64,000 bases of DNA from Phytophthora hibernalis (GCA_012656075.1 JAAKBF010000401.1:1-64000); one strand, 5' to 3'; positions 1 to 10,667 are shown, counted from the stretch's first letter. Notes: generated by a model not told the origin, from the sequence alone. A program made the numbers and translations.

Positions 1-4
1 CTGC

Positions 5-691
5 TGGGCGGATGAGTGGGAGGCTAATCAAAGCAAGGAGATCTGGCGGTTTGTGCCTGCCAGCCCAAGCTTCACGGATTTTTACATCCTGAGTGTGTAC
101 TCACAGGAGTACCTGTTTGCGTCCGACGTTGCTTCGTCCGAGACCCCTGAAGGCTACGGCGAGAAGAGAGAGCCTCTTACGGTGGAGGCGAGTTACCTGG
201 AGAACGAGGTATGTGGCGGCTAATTTCCGTGGATGGAGCTTTCGCCATCTACAATGTGAGCCAAGACACGTATTTGATCTCCTCCAGCCACGGGCTCTGC
301 TTTTCGACGACTCGTGCTCACTAGCAGCTATCGTCCGTTGGATCAGTCATGGAATGAGTGCCACAAGTGGCGAATCAATCCAGCAGCGCCTTCACCTCTG
401 GAAAAAGGACTGGACTTTTTGGCGAAAGACTACGAGGCTGCTGTCAACCTGTTCACGACTCTCCTGGAGACCGACAAGCCTTCACCCGCCGCGAGTATCA
501 AGATCTACTGGTATCGAATGGTGGCGAACTTGCGCCTCCAGAAAAAGGATTTATTCCGCGAAGATGCTCAACTGCTGGTCAAGATGGGCGGGTGTCCGAA
601 GTACTTCTTGGAGGTGATCAAGGATGTTTTGGGTGCGGAGTTGACTGCCGTGGAGAGTGCAGATCTCGCGCAGAGCATGACCTTTAACTAG
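5..691 (+). pseudogene. 3' end of an unrecognised gene, frame-broken
   Basis: The window opens inside a coding region. One frame reads from base 5 to 208, a second from 211 to about 318, and the first frame resumes at about 314 and stops at 691. The three pieces look like one protein because they share similar tryptophan motifs (EIWRFVPA, WRLISVDG, HKWRINPA). No GT-AG intron that I could find keeps frame between the pieces, so two compensating single-base shifts are the simpler reading. The last 100 residues are acidic and helical-looking and end at MTFN. I do not recognise the family. It may be a live gene with assembly indels or a decayed one. The start lies outside the window. Confidence 0.4.
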
Positions 692-1978
692 GGCGCTGAA
701 GCTGCGTACGGAAGTTTGCGCGAAAGGAACTTGAGCCGAAGTAGGAAGTCATGATCTGAGGTAGCAGCTCTGGTTGTTGATTGACTGCACTGAATGTATA
801 GCTTTTGTTGTCCTTGATGCGATTCTCTCCGGACTGTGTACTGTGTGAGGGCGCCACGAATCGACATGATGCACCCAAAATCGTGAATACATTGTGACTT
901 GAATGAGCACGTTGTGTCCAGCAAGAACAATTGCGTACCGGTAGCCTGTGGCCGTGAGTGAGTGACGTACCGGTACTGGTGCAGCTTTCGTTGCGTAAAA
1001 CTCCATCAGTGTGTATTTTCTTTGCTAATTCGTCGAAGCTTTTGTCTGTGAGATGGTCAATTAGTTTTTACAGCCTCAAACATACTTTTACGATTTGATT
1101 TGGTTTCTAGTTTTTACGGCCTTGCATGATCGCCGTGATTTATGGTACATGTACCGGTACATTGCACATCCCTGCCATTCTCTCGTTAAGTTTACACGTT
1201 AATCCTGAATTTTACACTTCGTCAGAACCAACATTGAGCAGGAATTGGTCGATTTTCAATGTTACTTTAACGACTGCCGTACATGGAATGCAAGATGATG
1301 CCCCATTCAAGCAGAAGATGGGATCAGATTGGCATGAGGATGAGCAGGACGCCAGCTCTTTAATGTCGGCTGTAATAAATCAGGATACGGAAGATCCTAT
1401 CTTGAATTTTTTCGTTCAGTGATGAGCTTTTGCTGTCATATCCTCTCTACTGTGATACCGGTACGGGTAGATTTGGGAGCCAAATATGTTGTTACTGAAT
1501 GGAGGTAAGTATATTCAAATCGATCTTGGCACTGGAATTGGAGATCACCATGCCGCACAACGAGCTGATTCAACTCGACATTACGTCCAGCATTGCCGTT
1601 GCCCCGCCCCACTACCGCAACAAGCCCGGAAAACAAGCGGCAACCAATTAATGTAGGAGACATTGCTTCATTCATGCTGCTCTATCAAACAGATATGGCT
1701 TAACATGAAAGCGGTGCGGTGTCTTTGGTTGACTTTGTGCGATACAGCTATATTAAAATATCTAAGGAAATATATTAGGCAACAGTTCATTGGGCAATTA
1801 CTATAGTTAAACACCTGTGATTAATCATATACCAGCTTTTGCATTGTCCACGTACAATCTACAATAATGAGGTTCTATATTACAACATGTATGATGAATG
1901 AGAGGGTCGAGGCATACAGATGTATTTGACCTGCCCAATTATTAATACCGTACTCTCAGCAAAGCTGAAGTCAGAATT
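692..1978. other. AT-rich intergenic stretch, no gene seen
   Basis: Short open frames exist, for example 1126-1422 on the plus strand, but none has a recognisable motif or convincing composition. Several ACCGGTAC-like palindromic words occur (around 938, 968, 1150 and 1458). I see no tRNA, repeat array or transposon end here. Confidence 0.6.
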
Positions 1979-1986
1979 GTGACAGA

Positions 1987-2840
1987 ATGGATAAGCCACT
2001 GGTGGTCAATGACCAGCCCCTTGCAGTTCTCAATTTGCTCCGAACGGCAGACATTGTCCGTGTTTCTCTATTCCATGGGATTCCTCCACGTTCTTTCGTC
2101 ACCGTCGTTGGCCACTTCGTCTGTTGCGATTTCGCTGGAGCTGCGGAAACAGCGATCGAGCGTTCAACGGCGACTTCGACCGACGCTCTCACTCGTAGCC
2201 ACCCAATCATCGCGGGAGGAAGATCGCTGCGAGTCGGACAAACAAGAGACACTGAAGGCGACGTCTTAGAGGAGAGGTTGAATTTGTGGACTAAAATTTC
2301 CAAGCCTGTGCAACTGAAGTTGTGGCGATGGAGAGGCAAATCAGACGACTTTGTCAAAAGCGCCCTGGGAATGAAGGCCTTGTCTGGAGCAGCGCTTGAG
2401 AGACATCCGAACTACCATACCTTCGAGAGATTCCAAATGAACAGGTGGTACCGAAGCGAGAAGCTTACTACGTTTGGCGCCTGGGAGCGTCTGGGGTGAA
2501 AAACATTCCTGTTGACGCACTTCACAAAACCGATGAGTTCTTCGCCTACGCCAGGTATGTCAACATATTTGACGATAATGCGATGCGAGCAATCAAGGCC
2601 AAGCGCAAGACGCCCCCGCTAGTGAGTATTTCTCCAAGTAGTAGTGAGGCGTCAAAGCGGGAGATGTTGGAGAGAGCATGGGTTTGGGGGATAACCGGAA
2701 GATCCGACACATACGTTGAAACTGCGCTGGGGATGAAGGGACAGACGGGGCTAAACCACGCGAACTCCCAATACTACACGGCGTACGCGTTGGCGAAATT
2801 TCAGAGGGGTTTCTGGGGGGTAGATGAATCAGCACGATGA
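1987..2840 (+). pseudogene. RxLR-dEER WY-type effector, frame-broken
   Basis: This is a remnant of a secreted host-targeted effector of the oomycete RxLR class, which enters plant cells and modulates immunity. The frame from 1987 to 2499 contains RSLR followed 13 residues later by EER, then a WY-like module (KSDDFVKSALGMK ... HPNY ... FERF). A second module (RSDTYVETALGMK ... YYTAYALAKF) follows in a different frame that ends at 2840. The likely signal peptide, starting at the ATG at 2075, is in a third frame, so at least two breaks separate leader, RxLR region and C-terminal modules. The product as written would lack either export signal or C terminus. A transposon begins 240 bases downstream. 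The effector identity is fairly secure; whether the breaks are biological is not. Confidence 0.65.
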
Positions 2841-3068
2841 ACGATCTTCAGGTTAATTTAAATAAGTTACCTCTAGATATTAACCCCTTGGCTCCCAACG
2901 TCGTAAGATACGATTTATCGATTTGTTAATGTCGACATTGCGCGGTGAACAATAGAAAATGGCTCGATCGAGGTTTTCAATACATGTAGGTACTTTATTT
3001 AATCAAGTCGAGATTTTCAATACACTGTACTTTATTTAATTAAGTCATTTGCAGAAAATTAGGTTCAA

Positions 3069-3078
3069 GAGGTAAATA
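3069..3078. repeat. Target-site duplication, left copy (GAGGTAAATA)
   Basis: Ten bases, GAGGTAAATA, directly before the left end of the element at 3079. The same ten bases follow its right end at 3787-3796. Confidence 0.8.
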
Positions 3079-3081
3079 GGG

Positions 3082-3148
3082 CATTCTCTAAAAGGTGCTC
3101 ATGATTACCACCATTTTCTAAAAGGCGCGGTCGTCTTTAAAAGGCGCT
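3082..3148 (+). repeat. Left terminal inverted repeat of the MULE-like element
   Basis: 67 bases, perfectly complementary to 3717-3783. It contains three spaced copies of the word TAAAAGGYGC (about 3090, 3120 and 3139), which may be transposase-binding sites. Confidence 0.85.
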
Positions 3149-3716
3149 TGTTATCCTAACCGATATATAACAAGAGAGATGGCAGCTTGGCCTGTCACGC
3201 CAAGAAGCGGTGCCCGTGCTGTGATGTAGGGGTACGAACATCGAGCATGCACCTGACGAGCGTACTAAGCGCTTACGCCACCATTTCCACGACGTATTTC
3301 TTGACAGACGCGTTGTCGTGTACAGTGAGTATATTATGCAATGCGCGGTCTCCCTCTGGAAAGAAACTAACCTTTCCGCAGGCGGGTGATGCATTTTGAC
3401 AGTGGGAATGCTGCAGGAACATGGTTGTGGTTTCTGAAGTGCTGATCTTGGGTGCGTTCGGTGGAACGTAATTTACAATACACGATTGTTGTCCGTATGA
3501 GTCTGCAATTATTAATATGTGGTATATCCTAGTGCTCTGAGCAACAACAGCAGGTACTTATCATTCTTTTTACTTTAGCTAGCCCTTGGACCAATTGCTT
3601 GCCTACAGGTTGTGGTATCGGCTAAACTGTACGACTGGTCATTATGATCGCGCTCCTTCCTACGTGAAGATGATTCCGATGCTGGTTGCACCCCGTGTTA
3701 TTTAACATCTTGAATG

Positions 3717-3783
3717 AGCGCCTTTTAAAGACGACCGCGCCTTTTAGAAAATGGTGGTAATCATGAGCACCTTTTAGAGAATG
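3717..3783 (-). repeat. Right terminal inverted repeat of the MULE-like element
   Basis: Exact reverse complement of 3082-3148, carrying the same three GCRCCTTTTA words in reverse. It is followed by three bases (TCC) and then the 10-bp duplication at 3787. Confidence 0.85.
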
Positions 3784-3796
3784 TCCGAGGTAAATA

Positions 3797-4117
3797 TGAA
3801 CCATTCAGAAACTGGACACTGTGTGGGAAAAGATGGGATGCACAGACCGCCATTGGACATGGAGCGGCTCCATTGGAGCCACTCATTTCAGATTTTACCC
3901 GATGGTGCGCATTCGATCCGGGCTCCGAACAGGAAGGGATGCCGTAGCGGACGTCGCACGCGATATTGGTATCGACCACTTCTGGCATATGGCATGCTAT
4001 TGTCATTGACTGCTTCTATTCGTCGACCCTCCTGGCCATTGAGCTTTTGGACATGAAAGTGTATGTTCTTGACACTATAATGACCACCAGACTTGGTTAT
4101 GACGCGAACGTCAAATA
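3797..4117 (+). pseudogene. piggyBac-like transposase fragment
   Basis: In one plus-strand frame, about 3975-4117, the translation contains WHAIVIDCFYSS then LLDMKVYVLDTIMTTRLGYD. This matches the block around the second catalytic aspartate of piggyBac-family transposases (consensus DxFYSS...LL...GTI...R.GY). Only about 100 residues remain. The MULE-like element ends immediately upstream and the LINE begins immediately downstream, so both flanks are truncated. It lacks the first catalytic aspartate block seen in the piggyBac element at 42.2-47.7 kb, so it cannot be active. The family call is good; the exact boundaries are not visible. Confidence 0.6.
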
Positions 4118-4136
4118 GAAGCGCTAGTTAGCATCC

Positions 4137-5747
4137 GCAAAAGACACGCCAGGAAGGGGAGTTGTCTTTCCTGTCGCCATCGAGGAACAAGAAAGGGGTA
4201 CCGCGATACTGCTCGACCCTTATGGGCGCTTACAAGCAGCGAAAGCGTGTTTAGAAGAGGTCTGGGACAAAAACTTCGTCGCCATCCAGGAAGAATTTTC
4301 GGGGAAGCCGGTCCTGTTGCTCTGCATATACGCGCCTCACCAGCGTGGATTACGTGAAGCATTCTACAGGCGGCTCGCTGCACTTACGCTCTCGAAGGTC
4401 GACCATATTGTGGTTGGGGGCGATTTTAATTGCACTATGGACGCGCGGCTGGATCGCAGCTGGTACCGGCACTCCTCAGGGCACGACTCGCCTGCATTAG
4501 CCAACTTGCTTGCGGAATGGGGGTTGGTGGACGCGCTGGCGCCGCCTGATGAAGTGGAGCACTTGGACATGCTGACCTACTATCGATGGTCGAGCTGTGC
4601 TTCGAATGGCGACGTCCCAATCTATGAGACGCTCGGTTCGTCTACGCGACTATTCTGTTCACCGTCCTGTAGAGAAGCAAATGGATGTGAACCCTGTCAA
4701 TATTTTTTTGAAGACGAAACAGTGAGTGAATCTGCAGTTGAAGAGAATATCGAGAGCAACGCAATGTCCAATGACTCGGTAGTAGCAAAGGCTGACACAG
4801 TGGCAGCTGCAACCCCCAAGCTCCACACAAGGTATTTGACGTGCGCCTTAACGCTTCTGACGGGGGCATCGGTTTGCTGTTGGATGAAGCTGCAAGTAAT
4901 GATAGTCTAGAGACGGACGTGGAGAAGGCATTCACCGTGTCAGGTTTCGATATGAACGGTGCTGGCGAGAAGTTACCAGTACGATGACACCCAATACAAG
5001 GTTACTGGCGGCGTCGAGGCGTCGGCACGGCTCGATAGATGGAATGTGTCGGCGCCTCTCGTTGACTGGATGACGGCGGTAGAGGTTAACCATTATACCA
5101 CCACCGCCGACCACAGTACGGTCCGATTGCAGTTGAGCAGCCCTAGTGACCCAGTTCGGGTACGCAAACCAGCGCGAGTGTACCCGCCGCCAGCGATTGC
5201 GAAGGAAGCCGTGAAGGAGGCTATGAGGACGTTTTCTGGACGCGATTCCAGAAGAGGAACTGGTCGCAGCCGAGTGGACTGGGGACTGGGATCGTCCATG
5301 CGCAAGGAAATAATGCGCATTATAAAACAGCGTCGCAAAACTGCGAGGGCCTCCTACAAACAACGGGTACGGCGCTTGCTGCAGCAAGAGCAACAACTCC
5401 GTCAACAGGAGGCGGGCACCAAACCATCCGCGGAGTCCATCACAGATGCGCTAGACGTCCTGACGTTGCAAGAAGGCAAATACGGAACGCCGATGCAGAG
5501 AGTGCGAGCGGCCATCGCAGCGTGCACGAAGGGAAGGGCCGCATTGCAGCAGCGCAGACTTTATCGCGCAGGTGCTCACCGCCCCGGGAAAACCACCAAG
5601 GGCATGTATCGCCGCGTCAGCACCAAGTATGCAAACAATGAGATAGGTCGACTTGATGCAGCAGCCGACCACAATGCCCGGGGGTTCATGATAAAGCAGA
5701 TATTTTGGCGGACGCCTGGCAGACTTTTTCCAGCAACCAGCAACTAA
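4137..5747 (+). pseudogene. LINE ORF2, endonuclease domain and linker
   Basis: The frame through 4910 contains CIYAPHQ, a block FYRRLAAL and GGDFNCTMD, motifs of the APE-type endonuclease that nicks target DNA for target-primed reverse transcription. The C-terminal endonuclease motifs appear later: ARLDRW near 5020 and TADHSTVRL near 5105, in the frame 4959-5747. In normal LINEs the TYYR and ARLDR motifs lie a few residues apart; here about 430 bases separate them. The remainder is a basic, glutamine-rich linker leading to the reverse transcriptase. Several stops and shifts make it non-functional as written. Confidence 0.7.
4620..4985 (+). other. Foreign coding segment inside the LINE endonuclease
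   Basis: Between the endonuclease motifs TYYR and ARLDR lies a segment whose translation is unlike a LINE: an acidic, serine-rich stretch (EDETVSESAVEENIES) then, after a one-base shift, VFDVRLNASDGGIGLLLDEA and a further 30 residues ending KLPVR. The second part resembles the start of a small beta-rich domain of PDZ-like character, but I cannot name it. The simplest explanation is host sequence captured by, or inserted into, the element. The boundaries are estimated from where LINE motifs stop and resume. Confidence 0.45.
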
Positions 5748-7693
5748 GACTGCAGATAGCGACGAGGTCATCTGGCTGACGGATCAGTACAAGGAGTTGC
5801 TGGAGGAGCTCGCGCAGCCGTTCACCGAGGCGGAGATGACCAAAGCGATCAGCGAGTGTAAACTCGGCAAAGCTTGTGGTCCGGACCGCCTAGGCAACGA
5901 CTGGTACCGCGATTTTGGGGATATTTTAATTCCTATCTTGACTCGCCTGTACAACTGTTGGTACAAGACTGGAGTGTTTCCGCCCTCCTTTCTTGAGGCG
6001 GACATTTTCTGCCTCAAGAAAGGAGGCTCCTCACAAAATCCTTTGAATTTCAGGCCCTTCGCGTGGTTGGACTCGGACTATAAGATTTTGACTCGCATGC
6101 TAGCGACCAGAACTAGCGGAAGCTTCACTTGATCATATACCCCAATCAAAATGGGTTTGTCCCCTATCGGACAATACATGCTACCATCGACCTCTTCACT
6201 GCAGGTCAGGCGGCTGCGCGGACCGATCCGGTGATGGCCAAGGCGTTGGCACTATTACTCGACTTCTGCAAGGCGTATGATTCTATTGACCGGGGTTTTC
6301 TGTATGCTGTATTGCGCTGGTTAGGATCCCTAAGCTGTATGTGGCTGCCATGAGCGGACTCCACGAATGTACCAGAGTCCATTTCCTAGCTAACGGTTAT
6401 CGATCACATTGGACTCATGTTACTTGTGGAATCAGGCAGGGGTGTCCTTTGGCGCCTATTCTCTTCATCCTCGTGCTGGAGGCTCTTTATCGGCGGATTG
6501 GTAAAAAAACCTAAAGTAGACTGCATCATGCTACACAGTCAAGCGGGCTCTGTGCGGCTAAAATGGGGGTTATGCCGATGACACGGCGAGCTACGTGCGG
6601 ACAGCGCTGGAGGTCATTTTCATACTGGCAATCACGCGCATGTTTGCGCTGGCTTTAGGGTTGCGATTGAACGAAGAAAAACGCTTGTCATCGCGCTCAA
6701 CCCCGAAGGGGTCGATCAGAAATTACTGGAACCACTATATGTGCAAGAAGTGACTAAGCTCTCTCGGTATCTCGGCATCCCAGTAAGCAGCGTTCCCGAC
6801 CCGGCCTACGCGTGGCAGCTAGCCAGGTCCCAAGTCGGGACAAGGCTGGCCCTCGCATCGAAAAAACGATGACTCCCGACCAACGGAGCATCGTGGTGAT
6901 GGCTGTCGCTATTCTGAAGTTGCTGTACGTTGGTCGGCATTTGTGGCCGGACCGGCGCACCATTCTTGCGTTTCAAAAAATGATAGTCAACTTTGTTTGA
7001 CATGCTCGATTCACGGAGGAGACCGTGAGTGGGAGAGCGTGGCTCAACGGACATGTTGCAGCGTTACCTAGGAAGAACGGCGGACTCGCGATTCCAGATT
7101 TGAAGACGGAACTAATGGGGCTGGTGGCCATTACGGTTAATGCGTGGGCGCTGGCGGCGAACGCGACGGAGCACATTGTTGGGGATGTAGTTGACGGAGG
7201 ATTTGGGGTGATACCAGCCCCTAGAATGCATATATCGCCGCGCCATACGCCTGCTACTACTCACGGAGGGCGGATGTAGAAGTCGGGGATGTACCTTTGC
7301 AACATTTACACGGGGCTTACGGCCCACCCTGACAAAGTGGAGATGGTCAAGGCCTTGAGCTGCACGAGCTACTTTCGAGGGGCGGCGGATATCTGTTGGA
7401 CTGGACGGCGACTGGACGTGGACATCACTCCACTGCGTGGCCCGCTGAGCAGTCAATACATCGCGACTGAGGCGGCCCACTTTGGGCGTTTCTGCCCGGA
7501 ATGGATACCATACTTGGTGATGGCGGACATGCGGCTGTACTCGGAGAACGGCAAGCTGGTGTATCCCCGAACGCGGTTTCGCAAACTGTGCTCACAGGGG
7601 ATACAGGTCAAATATATAATGCATTGGCGACGGTCTCGCGAGGGCGCTTTCATCGCAACGGCGTTAGTATCTACGGTGACCGCAGCGACTTAA
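5748..7693 (+). pseudogene. LINE ORF2, reverse transcriptase domain
   Basis: This part copies the element RNA into DNA at the nicked target. Readable blocks in order are: GKACGPDRLGNDWY near 5870; NPLNFRPFAWLDSDYKILTR near 6040; QNGFVPYRTIH near 6145; LLLDFCKAYDSIDR near 6255; GIRQGCPLAPILF near 6430; and the catalytic GYADDTASY near 6567. Downstream are a conserved LINE thumb-like region (PRKNGGLAIPDL near 7075) and further C-terminal sequence to 7693. The blocks lie in different frames with several stops, so it is a fossil, but the catalytic YADD is preserved. Confidence 0.75.
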
Positions 7694-8109
7694 CGCCAAA
7701 TAGGGCAGTTGGTCAAATTACTCTTGATCAATTATCCGCTTACTCAATTCCGGGGAGCATAGCGGCCAGGTGCGATATGAGACGGCGGTTGGAAAGCTGG
7801 GTAACGGCGGACAGTGCTTTCAGGAGCTCGACTGGGCCAGTTGCGCCACCAGAGACAATAACACGGGTGGGCTCACACCAGGAGTTGGTTCAGCAGATTA
7901 CCCTAGCGGCAGGCTCGGCGGTGAAGATCATCGCAGTGCATCCATATCCGAGGCTCGTGCGAATGAGCTGCTTCTGGATGGGGAACCGTAGGTGGAAGCA
8001 GACCCGACGACACTATAAGGAGGTCTTGAAGAAGCACGGACACGCGAAAGGAATCGAGATTGGCAAGCAGCGTCAAAGTAAATGCAGGCTTCGACTAACT
8101 GGAAATATA

Positions 8110-8392
8110 GCAGCCATGTTGGTGCGTGCCAATTCCACGGTCTCACCAAAAGTACAAGCTCATTTATCAATTGACCAACGAACTTCTAAGTTACAACGTA
8201 TCAAGAACTGCCAGACGCCATGACTCGAGCGGAGTGCATCGCCGTGTGGAAAGCTGCCAGAGATGCCGACGATACCAAGCTGCAGCACATGCTCGTAGAC
8301 TCTCCGGACGACTTGGGACCGAACCTCGTCAATTGGAAACACCACCGCAAGGGCACGACTCCACTCATGGCAGCCGCAGAGAGCAAGAGCGG
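8110..8392 (+). other. 5' end of an ankyrin-repeat gene embedded in the LINE
   Basis: At 8220 an ATG opens a frame (MTRAECIAVWKAARDAD ... GTTPLMAAAE) that looks like the start of an ankyrin-repeat protein: a capping helix, a linker, and the GTTPLMxAA signature. At about 8393 the translation returns to LINE sequence (KVAWKRIRRVVGLNP). Copy 2 of the LINE (near 61690-61790) runs through the same point with no ankyrin segment, so this piece is an addition in copy 1. Untranslated-looking DNA from about 8060 to 8219 may be its 5' leader. The left junction is uncertain by some tens of bases. Confidence 0.6.
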
Positions 8393-9640
8393 TGAGGCGC
8401 AGTTAAGCGGTCCGACAGCCGCCGAGCTCGGAAAGGTTGCCTGGAAGAGAATTCGGCGTGTAGTGGGTCTCAACCCTGGGGAGAACAACTTCTCCTCCGC
8501 ATCAAGCATCACGCGATTTCCGTGTGCAACCCAGTTACGGGAGGGCTAGAATGCCGACATGACGAGTGCACGGGCGCGGGGAGCACGGACTTACACCATG
8601 TATTTTGGGAGTGTTCTGCGGCACGTATACTCAGAGATATCTTAGTGACCCGATGGCAGGGGGCTGGTGCTAAGATCCACGATTTTGAAGAAGCCATTTT
8701 TGCACTGACGCTACCGACTCAACCAGTTGGCCTCATGCGAGCGGCGGGCAAGGTCGTCGAAAACTTCCCGGAAGACAAAACTGAAAAGATTGGTGATCTG
8801 GTGGATAGGATGGTGGCCAGTTGTTGGAGCCTTGGCGCAGCACTCTACCTTCTAGCGGTCTGGTGCTGGAGGGTGGCGCATTTCGACAACCAGAACGTCG
8901 TAAGCAGAGAACATCACACTACCGGACTCAAGATGCATCTCCGGAACGGGAACCTGGATATCACCCACGACCCTGTGCCCGATGTTGACCACCAGCTGCA
9001 GGCGAAAATCAGCAATTTTATCTGTGCCAAGTTAGGCGGAGATTGGGACGGACAGGGCGAGGAGGTTCTCGCCCAGGGCATTGTTATCTGGTAGCATTCG
9101 CTGGCGGAGCGGCGGGCCAACCGGCCATGGGAGGTAGCGGTACTCTGGTGGCCAAAGTCTCTCTTAGGACAGGGAGACACGACCTGCAATATTTGAGCTG
9201 CAACAAATACGAGGGGCCCCAGCAAGATCCAGTGCGCGCAGCGCAACTGGGATTACTGCGAGGGCTCCGGAGGTACCACACGTAGCATTGGTCGCCGGTA
9301 CATGTTCTGGGGGACCACGCTGGCATAGTGCGGAGACAGGAAAGCCGGACGCCTCATCGAGCCAAACACCTTGTTTTTGGAAGACCCGCCGCGCTGCGGA
9401 TGCAGAGGAGGTGGAAGACTGGCTGATACAACCGAGAGAATACCACCGCATTGCACACGAATTGGGGCGGATGGCGTTTAACACAACGCAAGACATGAAG
9501 TGGTTCGCCCGGGAGTACCCGGATGCCGGGACACGCTGGGCGGGCATCACTGCGTTCGCCCGCCAAGACGTTGAGCAATGGCTCAACGCACATAACAATT
9601 CAACCAAGTCAGGGGTCGTGGCAGCTACAGTGTAACTGCC
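8393..9640 (+). pseudogene. LINE C-terminus: CCHC cluster and RNase H
   Basis: The frame to 9094 has a CX4CX9HX4C cluster near 8550-8615 ending HVFWEC, identical in spacing to copy 2, and a block SCWSLGAALYLLAVW. An RNase H fold follows in shifted frames: GSGTLVAKVSL near 9135, AAQLGLLRGLR near 9245, VLGDHAG near 9305, and REYHRIAHELGRMA near 9440. RNase H removes the RNA template. The order and spacing match copy 2 at 62.3-62.9 kb, which supports both calls. At least two frame changes disrupt it. Confidence 0.7.
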
Positions 9641-9759
9641 GGGGTGGGCCGTCGTCCTGCATTAGCGAAAGAGCGGCCACACACCCACCGATAGCATCAC
9701 TGGCGTTGGATGGGCATGGGCATTAGGTGGCGTTAGCAGTAGTTAAATGACATTAATGT

Positions 9760-9785
9760 ACCTCACTTCAAAACCTCAAAACCAA
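9760..9785 (+). repeat. LINE 3' terminus with CTTCAAAAC-type tail
   Basis: The conserved 3' segment ends AATGTACCTCACTTCAAAAC then CTCAAAACC. Copy 2 ends near 63080 with CACTTCAAATTCAAATTC. Both therefore end in a short simple repeat based on TTCAAA rather than poly-A. Confidence 0.6.
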
Positions 9786-9874
9786 AAAGGCACGGAAGTG
9801 CTGGAAGATATTGACCGGGAAGAAAAAGAAGCCCGAAAGAGACGGTACCCCGAAACGAAGATGCGGCGGAAGAA

Positions 9875-10667
9875 GTGGCGAGACAAGGTCTGGTTGATGA
9901 ACGACATACTCACACGCTGGACGACACGACTCGCATTCGGTTGGAGCATCTCAAGAGTCCTCAAAACAAATGGAGTACACTAGTAGATGATTTTGAGAAG
10001 AAGGCATTCGCTGTAGGCCTATTCAAGCGCCGAGAGCTCCTGAATGTGAAATTTGAAGCTGCAAATGAATCGATTCGTGGTTACATTCATCGGGTGGAGG
10101 CGATTAGACAGGAATTGACTCTGATGGATGAAGTTGTTTCGGATCGTGAGGTGATCACTGCTCTTCTCACTGGATTGGGTGACAAATACGAAAATATGGT
10201 CTTTCGACAATCTGGACGATTACACTTTCCACCAAGTGAAGGTGAAACTCACCTGCAGAGAAGAACGACTTAAGCAGGCTAAATCAGTGTCGGAGTCTCG
10301 AGCGCGCAAGAGTGGCAATGATCAAGCCTCTCATAGCAGTACACAAGCGGCACCGCTGCAGACACCTGACCAAAGCGCATTCTATGCACAGGGGAATAAC
10401 AAGAAAAGAAGAGGTGGTGCAAGTGGCGGTGACCGTGGTGGACAACGGAAACGACGACGTGCAAATGTGCAGTGTTGGAACTGCAGCAAGTGGGGACACT
10501 ACGAGCGTGAATACAGGGGGTCGAAACAGGATCAACAGAAAGATGGAAAACAGAACAAAGGCAAGCAGAAGTCAAAGGACAACAGAGCAACGAGGATACC
10601 CATGCGGATGTGGCGGGCTATCATAACCCGTACGAAAACAAATCCAAGGGCAAGTCCGTACACATGA
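9875..10667 (+). pseudogene. Copia gag with defective zinc knuckle
   Basis: Gag packages element RNA. The frame 9875-10273 carries the Copia gag signature (LKSPQNKW, FEKKAF, RRELLNVKFEAANESI, ALLTGLGDKYENMV). It shifts to the frame 10179-10667, which is basic and holds one zinc knuckle, CWNCSKWGHYEREY near 10475. The family pattern is CX2CX4HX4C; the last cysteine is tyrosine here, so zinc binding would be lost. A lysine- and glutamine-rich tail follows. Confidence 0.7.

Larger units (their letters stand above)
3079..3786. mobile_element. MULE-like non-autonomous DNA transposon, about 708 bp
   Basis: The element starts GGGCATTCTC and ends GAGAATGTCC. Its terminal inverted repeats are identical over 67 bases (3082-3148 against 3717-3783). 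A 10-bp direct repeat flanks it. Long inverted repeats with a 9-11 bp duplication are the signature of Mutator-like elements. There is no transposase; the open frame at 3187-3399 has no known motif. The repeat identity means recent movement, so an autonomous partner with the same ends probably exists elsewhere. It sits between a broken effector and a piggyBac scrap. Confidence 0.8.
4120..9785 (+). mobile_element. LINE (L1-like, with terminal RNase H), decayed copy 1
   Basis: A non-LTR retrotransposon read in order: apurinic-type endonuclease, reverse transcriptase, a CCHC cluster and a C-terminal RNase H. Reading frames change many times. The 3' end is fixed by comparison with a second copy at 61.5-63.08 kb: both share a stretch around GTTAG...AATGTAC.TCACTTCAAA and then a short TTCAAA-like tail, here near 9770-9785. 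The 5' end is unclear; the first recognisable LINE residues begin near 4137, next to a piggyBac scrap. Two internal segments (about 4620-4985 and 8060-8392) do not belong to a LINE and are listed separately. Confidence 0.8.

Noticed and set aside
1126..1422. 98-codon plus-strand open frame
   Set aside because: No motif, AT-rich context and no neighbour that supports it.
3187..3399. 70-codon frame inside the MULE-like element
   Set aside because: No similarity to a transposase and poor composition; the element looks non-autonomous.
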